35,533 nucleotides of DNA, taken from Coriobacteriia bacterium. Its GTDB lineage: Bacteria > Actinomycetota > Coriobacteriia > Anaerosomatales > PALSA-660. Below, piece by piece: positions 8,016 to 14,732 of this stretch (positions are counted from its first letter, which is position 1; every line of letters starts with the position of its first letter). Position numbers and translations under genes: made by a program. The DNA lies in contig JAUSAU010000037.1 of NCBI GenBank assembly GCA_030652345.1, forward strand, positions 1 through 35,533, written 5' to 3'. Under the pieces are notes generated by a model. That model worked only from the letters and a program-made list of their open reading frames with translations, made no database searches and had not been told where the DNA came from.

Positions 8016-8794
8016 GCGTCGCGTTTGATCCGCTCGGCCTCTTCGCCGTCGGCTTCCATGAACAGTGCGACTGATGCCGGTCCGAAGTGCTCCGTGGACG
8101 CGAACTTGCTCTCAAGAATCGCGAGGGCCTGCACCACGAGTCCGTGCTTCGCGAGCGGCTCGAACTCCTCGGCAACGGCTGAGACCCCGCCCGGGTAGTT
8201 CGCGATCGTGAACCAGATGTCGTAGGCGTCCTTCTCCTTCACACGGGAATCCAGCGCCGAGCTCTTCATCACAAGGTAGGGGACGACGCAGGCGACGCGC
8301 ACTGTGACTGTATCGATTGCGCCGCTCGGCAGACGCGCCTCGATCTGGCGTTCGACGGATTCGTCGAAGAGGAGGTCGGCTCCCCGGGCCTTGCGGGGCT
8401 TCATGTCCTGAACGAGCTGCGTCCGGTGCCTCTTGCCCGTCCCGCCGTACTCGCCCGCCAGGAAGTCGACCTCGACGGCGATCACTCCGCCCTGCGACTC
8501 GACGTCCTTGAACCATATGAACGGCTGTCCCTTGTCCTGGACGTAGTCGTGTTCGACGAGGATCGCGCTGATGTTCGCGTACACCTCATCGGTCTCGGCC
8601 AGGTGATTCAAGGCGATGTCCACATCGGTGCTGCCGACGTGCCCCGAAGCATCGGGCATGAGAAGGAACGGCACCCAGCCGCCGACGATGATCATCTCGT
8701 CGCGGTACTCGCCGAGGATGTGGACGAGTTCTACCATCACGGACTTGGCCGCTTCGACGGCATCCGGCGGGTAGTCGAGCATGCTCTTCACCAT
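7973..8794 (-). CDS. AbiEii/AbiGii-family nucleotidyltransferase toxin
   Basis: A 273-aa protein with the DNA-polymerase-beta-like nucleotidyltransferase core: IIVGGW (residues 35-40) followed by GSTDVDIAL (54-62) with the metal-binding aspartates 57 and 59. A helical C-terminal half follows. AbiEii proteins are the toxins of type IV AbiE modules, known to act in phage abortive infection; in studied homologues they transfer nucleotides to tRNA or bind GTP. The ATG (8794) overlaps the end of the AbiEi gene by 7 bp, with AAAGGGAG upstream as ribosome site. Both genes read on the minus strand as one operon controlled from the palindromic region at 9841-9894. Confidence 0.87.
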   Translation of the reverse strand: MVKSMLDYPPDAVEAAKSVMVELVHILGEYRDEMIIVGGWVPFLLMPDASGHVGSTDVDIALNHLAETDEVYANISAILVEHDYVQDKGQPFIWFKDVESQGGVIAVEVDFLAGEYGGTGKRHRTQLVQDMKPRKARGADLLFDESVERQIEARLPSGAIDTVTVRVACVVPYLVMKSSALDSRVKEKDAYDIWFTIANYPGGVSAVAEEFEPLAKHGLVVQALAILESKFASTEHFGPASVALFMEADGEEAERIKRDAYERVQALIAAVRE

Positions 8795-9867
8795 GACGGT
8801 CGTAGCTCCCTTTCAAGAATCTCTTGGGCGGCCTCTGCGCCGCGCCCCGGCATGGAGCAGAGATCCAAGTACATCTGCACCGGAGAGACGGCCCGAAGGC
8901 CGTAGCGATCGGTCGACCCGTCGTAGACGCCCTCGTCGAACGGTCGAAGAAGGACCACATTCGCCCCGGAATCCACCGGCTTCAGGCCGGCGCCGGCGGC
9001 GGCGCTTTCCATGCGTGAGGACACGTAGATGGTCGCCCGGTTATAGCGCACCCGGGGGGCCAGCAGACGTGCGCCGGAGAATCCGGTCAGCGCGTATGTC
9101 ACGCTGCTCTCGCGACACCACTCGGCTACTGACGCCTCGGCCTCGCTGAGGTTGTCGAGTGAGAAGTACTGGGCCACACCGTTCTGCTTGTAGTCGTACG
9201 CGGCCGCCCATGCCTCCAGCATCGCCTCCGGCTGCGTTGCCCGGACGCCGCTCTCGCCGGTCACGAGCCATTCTCGCTGCTCCAGTTGACGCTTGATCCT
9301 GGATGCCAGGCCGATACTCACACGGCCAACCTGCGACAACTGCTGAACCTGCCACTCGCGGCGCGGCTCATTCAGGAGCAGCCGCACGATTCTTGATGAC
9401 TTCGGAGAGAAGAGTGAGGGCTCCCCGCGGTCTTCTGCCGGGGATCTCGACCCGGACGCGCGCTCGATATACACCCCGTCGAACGAGAAGAGGCAGTTCC
9501 CTGCCAGATCGAAGTAGCCGCAGTCTGCCTCGCGGCAGATGATTCTCGCCGCCTCGGAGACGTAGGGAGCCGCGAAGACTGCGTAGGCATCATCCAGCCG
9601 CCCGCCGGCCAACTCCTGCTGCAGCTGGGCTACGGCCGCTCTGGCGATTCTGGGCTGTCCGCTCGCTTTGGCCTCGATGACCAGTGTGCGCGTACGATCG
9701 AAGAGCCGTATTCGTACCAGCAGGTCGATCCTCGCGTCGCCGAGAATCGTCTGCCGCTCGATCGAGGTGATCGTGGCATTCGGCACGCCCTCGAAGCACG
9801 CGCGAAGCGCGTCCGGGAGTCCGTCAAGGACTTCTTGCTCTTTCACTGTATACACCGCTTTCACCAA
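8788..9867 (-). CDS. AbiEi-family antitoxin with nuclease-like N-terminal domain
   Basis: Up to 359 aa if TTG 9867 is used. GTG codons at 9864, 9855 and 9846 are equally possible because no ribosome site is clear; a leaderless start is possible. Residues ~40-125 look like a PD-(D/E)XK fold: D48 in ARIDLL, then VIEAKASGQP with E65 and K67, followed by the conserved DLAGN (120-124). Residues ~150-205 form a winged helix (SRIVRLLLNEPRREW... VSIGLASRIKRQL), and the rest is the AbiEi C-terminal domain. AbiEi proteins repress their operon by binding inverted repeats and counteract AbiEii. The nested palindrome over the start region fits such autoregulation. Confidence 0.82.
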   Translation of the reverse strand: MVKAVYTVKEQEVLDGLPDALRACFEGVPNATITSIERQTILGDARIDLLVRIRLFDRTRTLVIEAKASGQPRIARAAVAQLQQELAGGRLDDAYAVFAAPYVSEAARIICREADCGYFDLAGNCLFSFDGVYIERASGSRSPAEDRGEPSLFSPKSSRIVRLLLNEPRREWQVQQLSQVGRVSIGLASRIKRQLEQREWLVTGESGVRATQPEAMLEAWAAAYDYKQNGVAQYFSLDNLSEAEASVAEWCRESSVTYALTGFSGARLLAPRVRYNRATIYVSSRMESAAAGAGLKPVDSGANVVLLRPFDEGVYDGSTDRYGLRAVSPVQMYLDLCSMPGRGAEAAQEILERELRPSW

Positions 9868-9894
9868 TCGGTGAAACAGACGATATCAGTGAAA
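9841..9894. promoter_or_regulatory. Nested four-half-site palindrome over the abiE start region
   Basis: Four half-sites are arranged symmetrically about 9867.5: TTTCACTG (9841-9848), 10 bp, TTTCACC (9859-9865), 4 bp (AATC), GGTGAAA (9870-9876), 10 bp, CAGTGAAA (9887-9894). Inner and outer arms are each exact reverse complements. The spacing of about 18 bp between successive like half-sites suggests two cooperating repressor dimers. The array covers the start codon and the likely promoter (TATACA on the minus strand). The stretch 9895-10018 beyond it shows no gene. Confidence 0.75.
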
Positions 9895-10018
9895 TCGCGC
9901 CGCCGTCAAGCGTTGAACCCGGCGCAACGCAGTGTTGGCCGGGGGCGTGCTGATGCTGTCAAGCGCGTCTATCGATCCTCGCGGTGCGGGCTTTGCCGCG
10001 CGGGCGGTGCGACGATCC

Positions 10019-10396
10019 CTAGAACGAGTCAAGCTGCGTCATGAGCATGGCGTCAGCCGGCGCGAGTCGATACTCGCCCAGGCGCTCCAGCTCGACCCAG
10101 GCATAGCTGTCGTGCACTCGGAGTTCGAAGCCAGAGAGCCGAGTCGTCTCGATCGCCAGCAGCTCGAAGGACCCGTGCTCGTAGTGATAGATCGTTTGGG
10201 CGATGATTCGCCCAGCGTCGGCGGCCATTCCGAGCTCCTCGTCGAGTTCCCGCTCGAGGCATTGTTGCGGCGTCTCTCCCACCTCGATCTTGCCTCCCGG
10301 AAGCTCCCACAGCCCTGCGAGCGGGTCCCCGGCGGGCCGTCGCGCGAGAAACAGACACCCGTTTTCGACTATCACTGCTGCGGTGACTCTCCGCAC
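10019..10396 (-). CDS. Nudix hydrolase (MutT-like)
   Basis: A 125-aa protein starting at GTG 10396 with AGGGAGG upstream. The Nudix box is complete: G-KIEV-G-E-TPQQCLE-RELDEELG, matching GX5EX7REUXEEXGU, and it follows the typical LWELPGG. The opening strand (RRVTAAVIVENGCLFLARR) and length are those of MutT-type nucleoside triphosphate pyrophosphatases that clean oxidised or modified nucleotides such as 8-oxo-dGTP; the substrate is not determined. It is divergent from the HNH endonuclease gene with a 56-bp shared upstream region and lies upstream of, but probably separate from, the abiE operon on the same strand. Confidence 0.9.
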   Translation of the reverse strand: MRRVTAAVIVENGCLFLARRPAGDPLAGLWELPGGKIEVGETPQQCLERELDEELGMAADAGRIIAQTIYHYEHGSFELLAIETTRLSGFELRVHDSYAWVELERLGEYRLAPADAMLMTQLDSF

Positions 10397-10422
10397 TCCC
10401 GCCTCCCTTCTCGGATGTCGTC

Positions 10423-10428
10423 TATGCT
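10423..10428 (+). promoter_or_regulatory. Candidate -10 box (TATGCT) of the HNH gene
   Basis: TATGCT lies 25 bp before ATG 10453. It is followed by an unusually long purine ribosome site, GGAGGGGGAGG (10435-10445), 7 bp before the start. Confidence 0.45.
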
Positions 10429-10452
10429 ACGTCCGGAGGGGGAGGTGCGCGA

Positions 10453-11397
10453 ATGCCTGGAACATACGTGCTGCCGGCTTGGCACCAGGATGTGCTCGAG
10501 TGGTTTGAGAGAAACGCGGGCCGGACATTCGCGAAGAGGCCATTTGACGCAGGCCTCCCCGTCAAGCTGACATCAGCGCAGAAGGGCATCTGGAAGTCGG
10601 CGCTCTCGCCATATGCAATTAGCGTCGTCCAAACGCCCAAGGGCGTCTACGCCGATCAAGACCCGATTCGTCACCCAGACGACGGCACATGGCGCTACTT
10701 CTACCATCAGCAAGGTCAGACGAGCGCCGACATTGCCGATCCCCAGAGCATCTTCGCGAACGCCGCACTGTTCAAGTGCATGAGTGACGGCGTGCCAGTT
10801 GGTGTGGTCATCCCGGCCGAGAGCGGAGATGGCTACCAGGTTCTAGGTCTCGCGTTCGTTGAGGGACACAGCCAGGGCTACTTTGAGCTGGTCGGGCCCG
10901 TCTCGGTGGGAGCGTCGGCCGAGTTGCACGCGGCCGAGTCCTCATCGCACTCCGCTGCACTGATTGGGTTCCCGATCGAGGACTTCGACCCGAATGCCAC
11001 ACAAGACAATCGGTTGAAGGTCATCGCCGAGGTGCGAAGGCGTCAGGGCGGGGCAAGGTTCCGACGAGCGTTGCTTACGGCTTATGGCGCTCGATGCGCC
11101 ATGACTCGGTACGATGCTGCACCCGCGCTTGAGGCCGCGCACATTCTCCCGTACAGGGGGCCGCAGACGAATCACGTAGCGAACGGTCTGCTACTGCGTG
11201 CGGACATGCATGATCTGTTCGACCTTGGGCTGATCGCGGTGGATACCGGCACCATGACCCTTCTCCTCGCCAACGACTTGGCAGGTACGGAGTATGAGAA
11301 GTACGCGGGCAGGCAACTGTGGTTGCCTCGCGAGGCAGACGCGAGGCCCAACGCGGACGCCCTCGACAAGCACCGCGATCAGTCGCTGGTCGCGTAG
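10453..11397 (+). CDS. HNH endonuclease (restriction-like)
   Basis: A 314-aa protein. The C-terminal third holds an HNH core of the restriction type: RCAMTRYDAAPALEAAHILP, then NGLLLRADMHDLFDLGLIAV, giving the His of AHI, the Asn of NGL and the His of MHDLFD. The N-terminal ~170 residues, with WRYFYHQQ and spaced aromatic strands, resemble the PUA/SRA-like or target-recognition domains joined to HNH nucleases that restrict modified DNA; that part is inference. No methyltransferase gene is adjacent, so a solitary type IV-like role is more plausible than a classical restriction-modification pair. The gene looks less GC-rich than its neighbours, suggesting horizontal gain. Confidence 0.85.
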   Translation: MPGTYVLPAWHQDVLEWFERNAGRTFAKRPFDAGLPVKLTSAQKGIWKSALSPYAISVVQTPKGVYADQDPIRHPDDGTWRYFYHQQGQTSADIADPQSIFANAALFKCMSDGVPVGVVIPAESGDGYQVLGLAFVEGHSQGYFELVGPVSVGASAELHAAESSSHSAALIGFPIEDFDPNATQDNRLKVIAEVRRRQGGARFRRALLTAYGARCAMTRYDAAPALEAAHILPYRGPQTNHVANGLLLRADMHDLFDLGLIAVDTGTMTLLLANDLAGTEYEKYAGRQLWLPREADARPNADALDKHRDQSLVA

Positions 11398-11455
11398 CGA
11401 CGCGGCCGGTCCGGACGCCTCAAACTTCGCATCCACAAGCCGACGGCGCAGCGGA

Positions 11456-11866
11456 TCACTCGGCCTTCGGCGCCTGCTCCGTCGCCCAGGACACGAAGCG
11501 GCGGGCGTGCTCCGCGAGATCAAGCGCCTCGGCCTGCGTCAGGCGGCGTTGCTCGTATTCGACCAGGTTCTTCTTGTCGATGAGTCGCTTGAGATGCCGG
11601 CTCGGGCCTATGGCTGCCTCGCCGAGGATCTGTTGAAGCAAGTCGACCGCCGCCCGGTGGTCCTGCCCCGCGCTTCGGATTCCGCCACGATAGGCGAGAA
11701 CGGCGTCGCCTGCCGAGATGCCCGCGTGGATCGCCGCCAGCCCGGCTGCGTCCCAGCGCGATGCAGACAGTGCTTCCTCCATGGCGATCAGAAACTCGGA
11801 GGCTTTCGCGATGAAGGCCCGGGAGTCCGACTTGGTCGCCGGCCGGGTCCGGTCACCTCGAGGCAT
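11456..11866 (-). CDS. HEPN-domain protein (putative toxin of MNT/HEPN pair 2)
   Basis: A 136-aa helical protein whose ATG (11866) overlaps the end of the MNT gene by 14 bp. It has the family features AAIHAGISAGDAVLAYRGG (44-62), QDHR (68-71), and the core motif KKNLVEYE (98-105). These are in the same order and spacing as GYRVRGGENHR and RKQRNVDLYD of the first HEPN protein, so both belong to one subfamily. As there, the classical R-x4-H is replaced by K/R-x-N-x3-Y. A ribonuclease toxin role is inferred from its partner; activity is uncertain. Confidence 0.8.
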   Translation of the reverse strand: MPRGDRTRPATKSDSRAFIAKASEFLIAMEEALSASRWDAAGLAAIHAGISAGDAVLAYRGGIRSAGQDHRAAVDLLQQILGEAAIGPSRHLKRLIDKKNLVEYEQRRLTQAEALDLAEHARRFVSWATEQAPKAE

Positions 11867-12473
11867 GGCGCATCAGATCCGTCAGGGGGACACCCGCGAT
11901 CAACTCTCCGTTGTCGCGGGCGGACGCCAGGAAGCCAGTGGGCCTTGAGGGCAGGGTCTGGCGACTCTGCACGACGACCGACAACGGCATACCGTAGCGC
12001 CGGAAGAAGCGGGGACCGCACTCGTCGGCGATCGCCGATACACGTGCGGCGTCCGTTTGGTCCGCGGTGACGACCAGCACGTCGATGTCGCTTCCCGGGT
12101 GCGCCCGGCCAGAAACGATGCTGCCGAAGAGGACGATGCTGACGGCCAGTTCGCCGAAGTCGTCCCGCAGCGCGCGCCGGAGGTCCTCGGCGAGGTCATG
12201 CTCGGCGGCGAGCGTGGGGAGCACGATCGACTGCACGAGGACGTTGTCCCGCTGAAGCTCGTGGGTGATCGCCTGCCCGACCTTGCGTCGAGACACAATG
12301 CCCAGGCCGGCGAAGTGCTCGAGCGCCCGCGCTGCTCCACCAGGACTCAATCCGGTCAGTTCGGCCACCTCGCGCCCGGTGAGGGGGGAGGTCTGCGCGG
12401 CGAGCAGTCTGAGGATCGCCGTACGACCCTGTCCGCCGAAGAGTGCGTTGATGATATCAATACTCCAGTGCAT
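11853..12473 (-). CDS. Winged-helix / MNT nucleotidyltransferase (antitoxin of pair 2)
   Basis: The start ATG 12473 is chosen because coding similarity begins there and a perfect palindrome lies just upstream; an ATG at 12587 would add 38 unlikely residues running through that palindrome. The 206-aa product has a winged helix (about 15-75: LTGREVAELTGLSPGGAARA) and a nucleotidyltransferase domain with GSIVSG (117-122) and SDID (128-131). Unlike the first MNT protein it has no Phd-like N-terminus. It should bind its own operator and modify or hold the HEPN partner. No ribosome site is visible, so translation may be leaderless. Confidence 0.87.
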   Translation of the reverse strand: MHWSIDIINALFGGQGRTAILRLLAAQTSPLTGREVAELTGLSPGGAARALEHFAGLGIVSRRKVGQAITHELQRDNVLVQSIVLPTLAAEHDLAEDLRRALRDDFGELAVSIVLFGSIVSGRAHPGSDIDVLVVTADQTDAARVSAIADECGPRFFRRYGMPLSVVVQSRQTLPSRPTGFLASARDNGELIAGVPLTDLMRHASR

Positions 12474-12478
12474 GATAC

Positions 12479-12494
12479 GTATACTAGAGTATAC
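12479..12494. promoter_or_regulatory. Palindrome at MNT/HEPN pair 2 promoter
   Basis: GTATACT (12479-12485) and AGTATAC (12488-12494) are exact inverted arms around AG, six bases before the start codon (minus strand). TATACT within it is also a good -10 hexamer on the minus strand, so an operator bound here would block RNA polymerase. Its core TACT-N2-AGTA recurs at 12659-12668. Confidence 0.7.
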
Positions 12495-12658
12495 ATAAAG
12501 CGAACTCAAGTACGATTCCCAGCTGTTTCGTTGGGTGGAAGTCGTCGTCGCCGACCTCGGGTTGAGCGGGGAGTAGTCGTCCTCCACGCACGACTGTCAC
12601 GAGCGATCGCCGCGCGTCGACAAGCCGGCCAACGCACGGCTCGAGTTGTGTTCGTGAC

Positions 12659-12763
12659 TACTCGAGTATGCGATCGGACGGGTGGCGGTCTCCCCTCGAA
12701 TGATGCTCGCGAGTGCCTTGACGATTACTCAAGAGTAGTCATAATGACTACTGGAAAGTAGTC
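12659..12763. promoter_or_regulatory. Cluster of TACT/AGTA palindromes before the DUF6036-like module
   Basis: Three inverted repeats lie upstream of ATG 12781: TACTCGAGTA (12659-12668), TACTC-AA-GAGTA (12726-12737), and GACTACT-GGAA-AGTAGTC (12746-12763). A further AGTAGTC (12734-12740) pairs with GACTACT 12746-12752 across ATAAT. These half-sites resemble that at 12479-12494 of the divergent MNT/HEPN operon. The remainder of 12495-12658 holds no gene that I can support. A ribosome site GGAGG (12771-12775) follows the cluster. Confidence 0.65.
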
Positions 12764-12780
12764 GTTAATCGGAGGCGAGC

Positions 12781-13383
12781 ATGTCCGTCGTGTCGGGTCG
12801 CGATGCCGGAGAGCTCTTCCGCGCACTCGCGTCCGAACTCGAGCGCACCGAAGCCACGCCGGTTGAGCTCTGCGTCATCGGGGGCGCGGCGCTTGCGATG
12901 TTGGGCCTCGTCGAGCGGCCGACCAAGGACATCGATGTCGTCGCTCTCGCGGACTCATCTTCGGGCACGTTGGTACTGCGCAAGGCGAGGCCGCTCCCTG
13001 AAGCGGTGAGTGCAGCCGTAACCGCTGTGGCGATCCAGTTCGCGATAGAACCTGGTTGGCTCAACGCCGGTCCCGCCGACCTGGTCGATCGGGGGTTGCC
13101 GGTCGGGTTCGAGGGTCGACTCGTGCCGGTCGAGTACGGTCATGTGCTTCGGGTCCACTTCGCCGGCAGGCTTGATCTGATCTGCTTCAAGACGTATGCG
13201 GGCGCCGACGTCGCCGGGCGCCACCTCACGGATCTGATCGCTCTCGCGGCGACCCAGGACGAAATGGATTTCGCTCTTCGATGGGCGGTCACGCAGGATC
13301 CGTCCGCCGGCTTCCGTTCTCAGCTTGCCGGCCTCGCCGACTACATGGGGGTGCGTCATGTCCTTGAGCGAATCGAGGGATAG
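12781..13383 (+). CDS. DUF6036-like nucleotidyltransferase
   Basis: A 200-aa protein with the core of the AbiEii-related nucleotidyltransferases: CVIGGAALAMLGL (31-43), then RPTKDIDVV (46-54) with aspartates 50 and 52. It looks like the DUF6036 group, which is commonly encoded beside a DNA-binding partner and considered toxin-like. GGAGG is well placed before ATG 12781. The next gene starts 26 bp before this one ends. The target nucleotide or acceptor is unknown. The palindrome cluster upstream suggests tight transcriptional control. Confidence 0.8.
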   Translation: MSVVSGRDAGELFRALASELERTEATPVELCVIGGAALAMLGLVERPTKDIDVVALADSSSGTLVLRKARPLPEAVSAAVTAVAIQFAIEPGWLNAGPADLVDRGLPVGFEGRLVPVEYGHVLRVHFAGRLDLICFKTYAGADVAGRHLTDLIALAATQDEMDFALRWAVTQDPSAGFRSQLAGLADYMGVRHVLERIEG

Positions 13384-14383
13384 CCTGCTTCGAGAGGTGG
13401 TGGACCTTCTGTGGGCGCAATGGACCGAGCTCGGGGTCGGCGGGACACGCGGCACCTCGGCCACGATCATTGATCCGGAGGGGCTTCTGGCCGCGACGAC
13501 TGTCTTCGGCAGGTATGAGCCCCGTCTCTTCGATGAGGTCTTGGATTGGCTGTCACTCCACTCCGACGTGCTCGACGTCACGCGTCTGCGGCGGGTGAGT
13601 GCGGTGCACAACCTCGGCGAGAAGCGGCTCTTGGCCGCGATCGTCCATTTCATGCGTGAACACTCATCGAACGGCAAGTGGTCGGGGACGGCTGATCGCG
13701 CGCTCGCCGGCGAGCACGCTGAGCCATACGCCCCCCAGCCGCTGTTCCGCACAGGTGATGGGAACGCTCTGCCGTATTTCGGCGCCTCCGATGCCTTCTT
13801 CGCGGCGCAGGGCTTCGAGCGACCCGAACTCGTACTGCGCGGTCTGTCCACTGCGCCCGATCCGCGTCGACCAGCGCTCGCGCGGCTTCGCGCTCGCGCC
13901 CTGACGGGGCAGGGCGCGCGGGCTGAGGTGCTTCTCTACCTGTCCACTCATGATCACGCCCACGGTCGCCTCATCTCCGAGCGCGCGGTCTTCGCACAGC
14001 GGCAGGTCGCTGAGTACCTGACGGATATGGCGCGGGCGGGGCTGGTCGACAGCTGGCAGGACGGTCGGCGGGTGCAGTACCGACTCGCGCCGGCAGTCGC
14101 CGGCATCGGATCCGGGACCGCGCGCTACGTGGACTGGATTGGAGCCTACGGGGTGTTCGTGGGGCTGTGGGCGGCACTGAGCGGGGCCGCGCAGGAGCCT
14201 GACGCCTACCGGGCGTCCACGCTGCTGCGGTCGGGACTCGAGCAGGTTCGGGACGAGCTGCCGGTGGAGGGGCTCGACCTGGGCAGGCCCGAGCCGGAGA
14301 GGCACCCCGGGGAGCGTCTTGTCGATCATGCGATCGGATTCGTGGCGTCGGCCGCGGAGCGGGCTCGGGCGCTTGCCGGGTAG
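13358..14383 (+). CDS. Winged-helix partner of the DUF6036-like nucleotidyltransferase
   Basis: The start ATG 13358 lies inside the upstream gene (26-bp overlap); an in-frame upstream codon at 13325 would extend further into it. The 341-aa product has a helical N-terminal half of unknown type and a winged helix around residues 185-245 (GARAEVLLYLSTHDHAHGRL, then AVFAQRQVAEYLTDMARAGL and WQDGRRVQYRL). A helical C-terminus follows. Proteins of this build accompany solitary nucleotidyltransferases in actinobacteria and are likely repressors and antitoxins. It could be the factor that binds the TACT/AGTA sites upstream of 12781. Confidence 0.78.
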   Translation: MSLSESRDSLLREVVDLLWAQWTELGVGGTRGTSATIIDPEGLLAATTVFGRYEPRLFDEVLDWLSLHSDVLDVTRLRRVSAVHNLGEKRLLAAIVHFMREHSSNGKWSGTADRALAGEHAEPYAPQPLFRTGDGNALPYFGASDAFFAAQGFERPELVLRGLSTAPDPRRPALARLRARALTGQGARAEVLLYLSTHDHAHGRLISERAVFAQRQVAEYLTDMARAGLVDSWQDGRRVQYRLAPAVAGIGSGTARYVDWIGAYGVFVGLWAALSGAAQEPDAYRASTLLRSGLEQVRDELPVEGLDLGRPEPERHPGERLVDHAIGFVASAAERARALAG

Positions 14384-14609
14384 GGTGCTTCGCGATTCGT
14401 GCCTGAACCGTCAGCGGGTGGAGTGGCGCCAGGTGCTGGAGTCATACTCGCCCGAGTGGCTCGGGACCTTCCTCGTCTCCACCGAATCGCATGCGCCCAT
14501 CGGTTGCACGCCGTCGTCGAGCGCCAGCATCGGTGACAGAAGGCCAGTCTGCGCCTCGAGCCAATCGGGAACGGCAGCCGTGACACAATGCTGCTTGCTT
14601 GCGGATTGA

Positions 14610-14623
14610 TACTACGAATAGTA
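14610..14623. promoter_or_regulatory. Palindrome TACTA-CGAA-TAGTA, likely HicB/RHH operator
   Basis: TACTA (14610-14614) and TAGTA (14619-14623) flank CGAA. It stands 17 bp before GTG 14640 and upstream of a gene encoding a ribbon-helix-helix protein, whose family favours such short inverted repeats. The rest of 14384-14609 holds no gene or clear element. Confidence 0.5.
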
Positions 14624-14639
14624 CCATCATGGGGGAGAC

Positions 14640-14732
14640 GTGACGGCAATCGCGAAGCTGCTGGGTGCGATGCGCGCGAACCCGCGCGCGGCTCAAGATG
14701 TTCGGACTTTGGGACGAGCGCGAGGAGCAGCG
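14640..14732 (+). pseudogene. Possible HicA toxin stump fused in frame to hicB
   Basis: GTG 14640, with GGGGGAG just before it, opens a frame reading AKLLGAMRANPRAAQDVRTL. This resembles the first 20-25 residues of HicA-like toxins (KLLxxMRxNPRxxxxxDV). The frame then runs directly into the HicB coding sequence without the double-stranded-RNA-binding core or catalytic His. An in-frame deletion of most of a hicA gene is the simplest reading. The evidence is short and pattern-based. Confidence 0.4.

Noticed and set aside
12474..12587. Upstream ATG extension of the MNT gene of pair 2
   Set aside because: The added 38 residues run through the GTATACT/AGTATAC palindrome and promoter region and resemble no domain.
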